A stretch of 20,927 bases of DNA from a virus, in the IMG/VR virus record IMGVR_UViG_3300034954_000204, positions 1 to 20,927 of that record; one strand, 5' to 3'. The notes under the pieces were generated by a model, which had not been told where the DNA came from, made no database searches, and was given only the letters and a program-made list of their open reading frames with translations. Each line of letters starts with the position of its first letter. The stretch's first letter is position 1. Position numbers and translations under genes: made by a program. Positions 14,087 to 20,927 of the stretch are shown piece by piece.

Positions 14087-15256
14087 ATGGCACAACAGTC
14101 AACAAATAACCCAGCGTCACAAACCTTTCTGGGTAGAATAAATACAGCTACAAACGCTACAAATAACAGAGACCTTTATTTAAAGTTGTTCTCAGGTGAG
14201 ATGTTTACTGGATTCCAGAGGGAGACAATCGCACGTGACCTAGTCATGAAGCGTACGTTAACCAACGGTAAGAGTTTACAGTTCATCTACACTGGACGCA
14301 CCAGTGCGGAGTACCACACACCTGGAAATAGCATATTAGGAAACTCTGACAAAACTCCTCCAGTAGCAGAGAAGACAATCACAGTAGATGACCTACTCAT
14401 CTCTAGTGCATTTGTCTATGAACTGGATGAGACACTTGCTCACTACGAATTGAGGGGTGAAATTTCTAAGAAGATCGGCTACGCACTTGCACAAAAGTAC
14501 GATAGACTAATCTTCAGAGCTATTGCTAAAGGTGCTAGACAGGCATCTCCAGTATCACTAACCAACTTCGTTGAGCCTGGTGGTACACAGATCCAAGTTG
14601 GAGCTGGTTCTAATGCTGACGATGCTCTTGATTCAGCTAAACTCGTAACAGCATTTTATGATGCTGCTGCAGCTTTAGACGAGAAAGGAGTTTCTGATGA
14701 TGGTCGGGTTGCCGTACTAAACCCACGTCAGTACTATGCACTTATCCAAGAAGCAGGTTCTAACGGATTAATTAACAGAGACGTACAAGGTACAGCTTTA
14801 CAGAGCGGAAACGGTGTAATTGAAATTGCAGGCATCAGAATCTTCAAGTCAATGAACGCTCCATTCTTCTCTAAGTATGGTACTAAGTATGCACCTAACA
14901 GTGGTGCTTCTGCCTCTACTGACCTTGATACAGTAGATCCTGGAAATACAGGTTCATTCGTATCTGAGTCAATCGAAACAGCTACAACAGTTACAGGTAA
15001 CAACTATGGCCCACGCCAAAACTACGGTGCTGCCTCTAACTTTGCAAACACATGCGGGCTAATCTTCCAGAGAGAAGCTGCAGGTGTAGTAGAAACCATT
15101 GGCCCACAGGTACAGGTTACATCTGGCGATGTGTCAGTTGTATACCAAGGTGATGTCATCCTAGGAAGACTCGCTATGGGAGCAGATTATGTGAACCCAG
15201 CAGCTTGTGTAGAATTGTTCGCAGGAACAACTACAAAGCCAGCAGCTTTCTCATAA
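14087..15256 (+). CDS. Major capsid protein, gp10-like
   Basis: Forms the icosahedral head shell. At 389 residues it is somewhat longer than T7 gp10A (345). Characteristic segments of the family are RDLYLKLFSGEMFTGFQ, GKSLQFIYTGRTSAEYHTPG, TVDDLLISSAFVYELDETLAHYELR and YALAQKYDRLIFRAIA, all matching T7 gp10 blocks in order, and it ends in a beta-rich region (SGDVSVVYQGDVILGRLAMGADYVNPAACVELF). There is little Shine-Dalgarno character before the ATG. It has its own transcription unit: a terminator lies upstream at 13845-13876 and a strong one downstream at 15272-15295. Confidence 0.97.
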   Translation: MAQQSTNNPASQTFLGRINTATNATNNRDLYLKLFSGEMFTGFQRETIARDLVMKRTLTNGKSLQFIYTGRTSAEYHTPGNSILGNSDKTPPVAEKTITVDDLLISSAFVYELDETLAHYELRGEISKKIGYALAQKYDRLIFRAIAKGARQASPVSLTNFVEPGGTQIQVGAGSNADDALDSAKLVTAFYDAAAALDEKGVSDDGRVAVLNPRQYYALIQEAGSNGLINRDVQGTALQSGNGVIEIAGIRIFKSMNAPFFSKYGTKYAPNSGASASTDLDTVDPGNTGSFVSESIETATTVTGNNYGPRQNYGAASNFANTCGLIFQREAAGVVETIGPQVQVTSGDVSVVYQGDVILGRLAMGADYVNPAACVELFAGTTTKPAAFS

Positions 15257-15271
15257 TATATACATTTATAC

Positions 15272-15295
15272 GGGGGCACTCGCCCCCCTTTTTTT
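15272..15295 (+). terminator. Strong rho-independent terminator after the capsid gene
   Basis: GGGGGC at 15272-15277 and GCCCCC at 15282-15287 form a perfect 6-bp GC stem around ACTC, followed by C and seven T residues (15289-15295). It lies where T7 has Tphi, between genes 10 and 11. The T-run directly abuts the ATG of the tail tubular protein A gene, so no ribosome binding site exists for that gene outside the terminator. Confidence 0.93.
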
Positions 15296-15931
15296 ATGGC
15301 ACAAATATCTTACGGAGTGTCTACCGAACTAGATGCTGTCAACTCAATCCTGATGAGCGTTGGAGAAACCCCAGTTAATACATTAACAGTGCAGAGCCCC
15401 GAAGTGGCTATAGCACAGAAGACTCTAAGGCAAGTCTGCCGTGAGATACAAGCTGAGGGTTGGTCTTACAACACAGAGAACGAGTACCCTATAACCCTTG
15501 TTAACAATCAGTGCATTGTACCTAACAATGTATTACAGATAGATCTTAATATCTTTCAACATGGTAAAGACTACGATGTTGTTAGACGTAGTGACAATGG
15601 AGTTATGAAAGTATATGACAAGAAAGGTCATAGCTTTACTTTCCAAAATTGTGATAAATTATATTTTGACATTATATGGATGTTGGAGTTTGATGATCTA
15701 CCACAACCATTTAAAGATTACATTACCGTTAGAGCTTCGAGGATCGCCTCTAACCGTATGACAAATAACCCACAGTCTGCTAAGTTACTTGAACAAGATG
15801 AGGCAGGTCTGAGAGCCTTAGCGTTGGAGTATGATACTAAGCAAGGTGACTATAATATATTCAATGATCCACAGTATCATCACGATGCTAATACGGTTTA
15901 CAAACCATTCAAAGTACTTAGAAGAATGTAA
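15296..15931 (+). CDS. Tail tubular protein A, gp11-like
   Basis: Ring protein joining the portal to the tail nozzle. The N-terminus (TELDAVNSILMSVGETPVNTL) closely follows T7 gp11 (ELSAVNDILASIGEPPVS), which fixes the start; 211 residues compared with 196 in T7. Later blocks such as QAEGWSYNTENEYPI and FKDYITVRASRIASNRM are also typical. No Shine-Dalgarno precedes the ATG, because the seven-T tail of the terminator ends at the base before it. The stop overlaps the next ATG (TAATG). Confidence 0.96.
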   Translation: MAQISYGVSTELDAVNSILMSVGETPVNTLTVQSPEVAIAQKTLRQVCREIQAEGWSYNTENEYPITLVNNQCIVPNNVLQIDLNIFQHGKDYDVVRRSDNGVMKVYDKKGHSFTFQNCDKLYFDIIWMLEFDDLPQPFKDYITVRASRIASNRMTNNPQSAKLLEQDEAGLRALALEYDTKQGDYNIFNDPQYHHDANTVYKPFKVLRRM

Positions 15932-18900
15932 TGGCAGCGATCAATCAACGTATACCAAACTTTCTAGGGGGTGTATCTCAACAGCCAGATAAAATAAAAT
16001 TTCCAGGACAGTTAAGGGTATGTGATAACGCTGTTCCAGACATAACATTTGGTCTACGAAAACGTCCTCCCGCAGAGTTTGTAGGAACTTTAACTAATGC
16101 TAACTCAACAGGGCATTGGTATGAAATACTTAGAGATGGTGATGAGAAGTACATAGTGCAAATCACACCAGCTAACAGTGGCAGTATGCCAATTAGGATA
16201 TGGGACTTAGCTGATGGTACCCCAAAAAATCTGACAAATAATTCTGGAGATTCTCTATTTAGCTATTTAGCTGGAGCCACACAACCCTACGCTCTTACCA
16301 CAATTCAAGACTATACAATTATTGCTAACCCACAGAAGACTGTTGGTAAATCTAGTAGTAATACTTTTACACCTATACATAGCGGTGAATACTCATATGC
16401 TAGATTAGATACAGTTGCATATAATACCGAGTATATTTTATACAGCGGTACTGCACCTACACCTAATACTTTTTTCCGAGTCACCTCTGTTAAAGTAGAC
16501 AGAATAGACAGTGGTAGTTTAGTTGGCCCTACATGGAATGATACTAATGAGAACCAGCAAAAATCTGGTACTTTAACATGGTCATTCTCTGGTGGTACAG
16601 CTGTAGACGACACAGGAGCTAAGGTTGGTGGTACAAATATTACAGAAAATATTGAAGGTAGTTTACAAGTTAATGGTAATAGTTATATTGCCAATAACAC
16701 AGCGACTTACGATGGCAGTGGTACATCCTCCTCTGACTTTCTAGGTTACGTACAGGACTATGATGTAAGATATACTGCTACAGTTACATTACAAGACGGT
16801 GGTCTAATTAAAACTACTAACAAGTCTACTGCTGAAGGTTTATTTGTAGATGTAACTATTGAAGGTATTGCCTATCGTGTATCAGTTGAAGCTGTAGAAC
16901 CAGTAACAACATACCAAGAGGTATCTGGTATAGGATATTTTAAAACGCCTAAGAATCCAGACAATGGTACTATCTCTATGGCTACTATCCTTAATGGACT
17001 CAAGACATCAGTTAATAGTAATCTTAGTAATGTAACAGCAGAGGTTATAGGTAGTGGTTTATTCATGCACGGTTCAGCTGCAGACGGAGTTAACTTCCTC
17101 GGTGGAGCTGTCAACGAAAACATGAGTGTTATAGGTCAGAAGGCACAGGATATTAGTAGGTTACCAGCTATGTGTAAACAAGGTTATGTAGCTCAAATAT
17201 CTAACGCTGCTGATTTAGATACAGATGATTACTATGTAAAATTTGAAGCTGATAATGGAGTATCTGGAGCTGGTAGTTGGGAGGAATGTGTAAGACCTCA
17301 TAACTTTGCTGCTTCTAATACTGCTAACGAAATGAAACTAGGGTTAGATCCCGCAACAATGCCACACGCTTTAATTAATAACCGTGATGGTACATTTAGT
17401 TTTGTTAAGTTAGATGAAGCTACAGCTACTGGACAAGGTAACGAAAACTATTGGAAAGATAGAGAGGTTGGTGACAACACATCTAACCCATTTCCTACGT
17501 TTGTAGGTGGGGAAATACAAGAAATGTTTTTCCATAGAAACAGACTAGGGTTAATCTCTGGTGAGAATATAGTGATGAGCCAGCCTGGTAGCTATTTCAA
17601 CTTCTTTATAGTATCTGCTATATCTTTTAGTGACGATAATCCTATAGACATAACAGTATCTGATGTTAAACCAGCGTTTATTAACCACGTTCTACCCATA
17701 CAAAAGGGTATGATGATGTTTAGTGACAATGGACAGTTCTTGTTATTTACTGAATCTGACATATTTAGTCCTAAAACAGCACGATTAAAGAAGGTTTCAA
17801 GCTACGAATGTGATGCTAGTATACAACCAGTAGACCTTGGTACGTCTGTACTATTCACTTCTAACGTCTCAGCGTACGCTAGAGCCTTTGAAGCAACCAT
17901 TATAGATGATGATGCACCTCCAAATATACTAGAACAAACCAGAGTAGTACCAGAATTTTTACCTAAAGATATTACTAAGTCCTGTAATTCAGTTGCTATA
18001 GGTATTGTTTCCTATGGTAAGAAGGGTGATGATAAAGTATTTCATTACAAATACTACAATTCAGGGCAGAAACGAGAGCAGTCAGCATGGTATACATGGA
18101 CATTAACAGGTACTATGCAACATATGCTGTATACTGCTGGTAGTCATTACATAGTTACATTCCATGACGGAAGCTATAAGCTTTGTAGACATGAGTATGT
18201 AGCTGATGCTGACTCTACTAGAGCATATGTACTAGGTGGTTCAGCAAGTAATGTAGGTAATCCACTCTATACTGCACGATGGTTTGAGGCACATTTAGAT
18301 TCAATGACTATAGCCAGTGCAGTAACTGGTACAGCACAAACTACTACAGCTCCTGAGAAAACAGTTCTCACAATACCGTATACACCTGCAAATACTACTG
18401 ACTTATTTATAGTAGGTTTGTCTGGTAACGACTCTAATGGAGATTCTATTGCTGGTACAGTAAAAGCTGTTGATGCAGTAGGTACTAACTCAGTAACTGT
18501 TAACGGAATAAACATCCATAGTGCAGCTAAGGTTGCAGTAGGATATAAGTATGAAAGTTGTATAGAATTACCTCACTACTATTTTGTACTACAAGGTCAA
18601 AATACCTATGATGTAGACGGTGATCTAAGGATTGCTGGTATTAATTTTGAGCTAGGTGTGACAGGCCCTATGGAGTTTCACCTTACCTCTCCCTACACAT
18701 ATACAGATGCAAGTGGTAATGTAACTAAAGATGTTGATGATTACATACAGTATGAATCTGGTATGTTCACTAACTCTAGTGTATTTGACAAACCACCCTC
18801 TGAATTGTCACGTAGTATAAGGGTTCCAATCCAACGTAAGAATGAGAAATATAGATTACAAATAAAAATACCAGATCCATTTCCTACCGCTTTAATCTCA

Positions 18901-18948
18901 GCCAGCTGGGATGGTAGCTATTCACCAAAACGACATGTACGAAGGTAA
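15931..18948 (+). CDS. Tail tubular protein B (nozzle), gp12-like
   Basis: Forms the nozzle of the short tail. The start (AAINQRIPNFLGGVSQQPDKIKFPGQL) is the family's signature, and the later HRNRLGLISGENIVMSQPG, DDNPIDITVSDVKPAFINHVLPI and QFLLFTESD blocks are conserved in podovirus nozzles. At 1005 residues it is about 200 longer than T7 gp12 (794); the extra length seems to be in the Gly/Thr/Asn/Ser-rich region around residues 170-420, which looks like added beta domains. The gene shares one base with the stop of protein A. Confidence 0.96.
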   Translation: MAAINQRIPNFLGGVSQQPDKIKFPGQLRVCDNAVPDITFGLRKRPPAEFVGTLTNANSTGHWYEILRDGDEKYIVQITPANSGSMPIRIWDLADGTPKNLTNNSGDSLFSYLAGATQPYALTTIQDYTIIANPQKTVGKSSSNTFTPIHSGEYSYARLDTVAYNTEYILYSGTAPTPNTFFRVTSVKVDRIDSGSLVGPTWNDTNENQQKSGTLTWSFSGGTAVDDTGAKVGGTNITENIEGSLQVNGNSYIANNTATYDGSGTSSSDFLGYVQDYDVRYTATVTLQDGGLIKTTNKSTAEGLFVDVTIEGIAYRVSVEAVEPVTTYQEVSGIGYFKTPKNPDNGTISMATILNGLKTSVNSNLSNVTAEVIGSGLFMHGSAADGVNFLGGAVNENMSVIGQKAQDISRLPAMCKQGYVAQISNAADLDTDDYYVKFEADNGVSGAGSWEECVRPHNFAASNTANEMKLGLDPATMPHALINNRDGTFSFVKLDEATATGQGNENYWKDREVGDNTSNPFPTFVGGEIQEMFFHRNRLGLISGENIVMSQPGSYFNFFIVSAISFSDDNPIDITVSDVKPAFINHVLPIQKGMMMFSDNGQFLLFTESDIFSPKTARLKKVSSYECDASIQPVDLGTSVLFTSNVSAYARAFEATIIDDDAPPNILEQTRVVPEFLPKDITKSCNSVAIGIVSYGKKGDDKVFHYKYYNSGQKREQSAWYTWTLTGTMQHMLYTAGSHYIVTFHDGSYKLCRHEYVADADSTRAYVLGGSASNVGNPLYTARWFEAHLDSMTIASAVTGTAQTTTAPEKTVLTIPYTPANTTDLFIVGLSGNDSNGDSIAGTVKAVDAVGTNSVTVNGINIHSAAKVAVGYKYESCIELPHYYFVLQGQNTYDVDGDLRIAGINFELGVTGPMEFHLTSPYTYTDASGNVTKDVDDYIQYESGMFTNSSVFDKPPSELSRSIRVPIQRKNEKYRLQIKIPDPFPTALISASWDGSYSPKRHVRR

Positions 18949-19384
18949 GTATATTAAGACCTGCACTCCTGAGTTAGCTCTCAGTGTGGGTCTTAACTTA
19001 CGCTATGAAGATAGGCGTGAGACGGAAGAAGTCACAGGTTTATGTGCTGAGGCTGCTATATTACAGTCTTATTATGACTCTGCATATGCTGTATACTTTA
19101 CGGTTCCCAACGGCAAGGCTGCTGGTGTGGCGGGTGTAACCCCACATAATATTATATGGATGTTGTGTACTGATGCAAGCACAGAGTATCCTCATACATT
19201 TGTAAAAGAAGCGAAACGCTGGATAAACAGTTTACACAATCCTTACTTATGTAACCAAGCAGATATGCGAAACGAAGCACATATTAAATTATTAAAACTT
19301 TTAGGATTTTCTTTCATTAACTATCATGTCTACAAACAAGTACCTCTTATACAATTTATAAAACCATGTGCAGTCCAGCCATAG
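18935..19384 (+). CDS. Internal virion protein A, gp13-like
   Basis: A 149-residue protein between the nozzle and gp14-like genes, as gp13 is in T7 (138 residues). Its start, in the style of TPELALSVGLNLRYEDRRETEEVTG, matches the Gp13 family, whose fold is thought to resemble GNAT acetyltransferases; EEVTGLCAEAAI and GVAGVTPHNIIWMLCTDA fit that. I chose the ATG at 18935; another in-frame ATG at 18911 would add eight residues and deepen the overlap with the nozzle gene. T7 gp13 is needed for virion assembly. Catalytic activity is not implied by the sequence. Confidence 0.8.
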   Translation: MYEGKYIKTCTPELALSVGLNLRYEDRRETEEVTGLCAEAAILQSYYDSAYAVYFTVPNGKAAGVAGVTPHNIIWMLCTDASTEYPHTFVKEAKRWINSLHNPYLCNQADMRNEAHIKLLKLLGFSFINYHVYKQVPLIQFIKPCAVQP

Positions 19385-20073
19385 CTCTGGGTGCAATTTC
19401 TGGTGTAGGAAAAGCGGTTGTTGGCATTAGTGAACAGAACAGACGACATCGAGCACAAGTCGATGCAGTTAATCGTTCTAATGCAATGGCTCGTCAGAAA
19501 TATCTAAACGATATTCAGATCTCAGCTTTCAACGACCAAAGAAAAGGTGAAGTATTTACAGCTCAATTAAAGGCTGACGCAGCTTCACGTGAACGTTTCT
19601 TTAGGCAGAGAGAGATAAACCAGTTAGAAGCAAACAGAGCAAGCGAATCAGCTCAAGCAGAGCTTAGAGAAAAAGTAACAGAAAGTATGTTCCAATCACA
19701 AGAAGCATTAGCTAAGGCTATACAAGCTCAAGGAACTATGCTCGCTAGCGGTCAACAAGCGGGTCAATCATTATCACTTATGTTAGATGATGCAGACAGA
19801 ACTATGGGCATGAAGGAAGCTCAACTGAACGCATCTTTATTTGACGCAACAAGAACATACGGACTCAAAGAGTTTGGTGTGTCTCTTGATAGACATGCAG
19901 CTGATGGTACAGCTTACAATAGTATTACTACTTCTGCAGCTACATCCCCCGCAGCATCCTTCAAAACCATACAACCAATTAAACAAGAACCCCCTTCAAA
20001 ACCATCTATACTTGGCCCTATCCTTGGTGGATTTAGCACAGGTGTAAGTGTGTATGGAGATTTAAAAGCATAA
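19366..20073 (+). CDS. Internal virion protein B, gp14-like
   Basis: An internal core protein that in T7 is ejected first and forms a pore in the outer membrane. It is 235 residues (T7 gp14 is 196) and starts MCSPAIALGAISGVGKA, like T7 MCWAAAIPIAISGAQA. The middle is a long Ala/Gln/Arg-rich helical region (about residues 30-165) with likely coiled coil, and the end is Pro/Gly-rich. It overlaps the gp13-like gene by 19 bases, and the next gene begins three bases after its stop. Confidence 0.9.
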   Translation: MCSPAIALGAISGVGKAVVGISEQNRRHRAQVDAVNRSNAMARQKYLNDIQISAFNDQRKGEVFTAQLKADAASRERFFRQREINQLEANRASESAQAELREKVTESMFQSQEALAKAIQAQGTMLASGQQAGQSLSLMLDDADRTMGMKEAQLNASLFDATRTYGLKEFGVSLDRHAADGTAYNSITTSAATSPAASFKTIQPIKQEPPSKPSILGPILGGFSTGVSVYGDLKA

Positions 20074-20076
20074 AAA

Positions 20077-20927
20077 ATGGCATACAAAAGACAGACTAGT
20101 TTTATGCCGTTCGATAGGAAACGTCAAGCAACTATTAAAGACGAATCCAAAGAACTACGAACCTTAGCTAAGGCTTTGGAAGGACAACGCAAACAAACAG
20201 TCAAAGAATTTGCTACGGCAAGCAACCAACAACTAACTGAAATGAAACGTGGCGATCAGATTGCTACGAAAAAAGATCAGTATGAAATTGAAGAGTTAGC
20301 ACGTTTTAGTCAGAATTTAACTAATGCTTTAACAGTTGGCTCTAGAGTCTTAGGTAAACAATACATTGAAAATCAAGAGGCAAAAGGTTATAAAGCCTAT
20401 GTTGAAGATCCTGTTGATGTCAAAGAGCTTAACATGGAGATTAATGAGCTTCGTGTTAAAAATGCAGAAGAAATAGATGAGATTGAAAAAGAGGCAAATA
20501 AAGAAAGAATATTAACTTTACAAGAAAAATTAAAATTACACGAAACTCGTTTAAAAAGAGGGTCGTGGGGTAATGGATATACTAGAGCATACTTACAGGA
20601 AGTAGGAAATGGTTTCCTTCCTCATCTTATGCAAACTACTTCTAGTAGTGAAGAGTGGTATAAAGAACCAGAAATTGGTGATGACGGTTTACCTATAGAA
20701 GGTACTGGTATAGCCTTCAAAGATTACATGGCTCAAGACCTAAAAACTAAAGGTCTAATGGAGCAAGAAATACTTAGAAGATATATTGAAAACAATGATC
20801 TTGATGGTATTAATGCAAGTTGGCAAAATGAATATGTACTAGAACCTGCTAGCAAAATTTTAACAAAGTGGGCTAATCAACAACTTCAAAATGATATAAT
20901 TGAAAACGCTAGGGTAGAGCGTAATGG
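20077..20927 (+). CDS. Internal virion protein C, gp15-like (3' partial)
   Basis: An open frame of 283 full codons from ATG 20077 to the right edge without a stop. It starts MAYKRQTSFMPFDRKRQA and is rich in Lys, Glu and Gln, with a likely coiled coil around residues 105-165 (for example EEIDEIEKEANKERILTLQEKLK). Its position after the gp14-like gene matches T7 gp15 (747 residues), part of the ejectosome that spans the periplasm. Sequence similarity to gp15 is not obvious by eye; the call rests on gene order and helical character. Confidence 0.72.
   Translation, partial: MAYKRQTSFMPFDRKRQATIKDESKELRTLAKALEGQRKQTVKEFATASNQQLTEMKRGDQIATKKDQYEIEELARFSQNLTNALTVGSRVLGKQYIENQEAKGYKAYVEDPVDVKELNMEINELRVKNAEEIDEIEKEANKERILTLQEKLKLHETRLKRGSWGNGYTRAYLQEVGNGFLPHLMQTTSSSEEWYKEPEIGDDGLPIEGTGIAFKDYMAQDLKTKGLMEQEILRRYIENNDLDGINASWQNEYVLEPASKILTKWANQQLQNDIIENARVERN

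Overview
The window is about 21 kb from the genome of a T7-like podovirus that infects marine cyanobacteria (Synechococcus or Prochlorococcus). Three things support this. The gene order is that of T7 class II and class III genes. All genes lie on the plus strand and are tightly packed, many with ATGA or TAATG stop/start overlaps. Two photosynthesis genes, hli and psbA, lie just before the major capsid gene. Both ends are cut: the RNA polymerase gene runs off the left edge and a large internal virion protein runs off the right edge.

Positions 1-9017 hold the nucleotide and replication module: single-subunit RNA polymerase, gp2.5-like single-strand binding protein, gp3-like Holliday-junction endonuclease, gp4-like primase-helicase, a gp5-like DNA polymerase split into an exonuclease ORF and a polymerase ORF, a gp6-like 5'-3' exonuclease, and both subunits of a class I-type ribonucleotide reductase, followed by one small unknown protein. 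Together these degrade host DNA, recycle and reduce nucleotides, and replicate the phage genome.

Positions 9008-12471 begin the virion module: a proline-rich gp7.3-like protein, the portal, the scaffold, and five very small Lys/Arg-rich proteins chained by overlapping stop/start codons. Positions 12507-13700 carry hli and psbA, the auxiliary metabolic genes that keep photosystem II working during infection.

Positions 13701-14086 are the only long stretch without a large gene, and the most interesting part. They hold a candidate glutamine-II (downstream-peptide type) riboswitch with a visible pseudoknot, a 17-codon peptide gene with a good ribosome binding site, a rho-independent terminator, a run of hairpins, and a perfect TATAAT hexamer plus a 12-bp palindrome ahead of the capsid gene.

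Positions 14087-20927 hold the major capsid protein, a strong terminator, tail tubular proteins A and B, and gp13-, gp14- and gp15-like internal virion proteins. I saw no tRNA genes, CRISPR arrays, insertion sequences or integrase.
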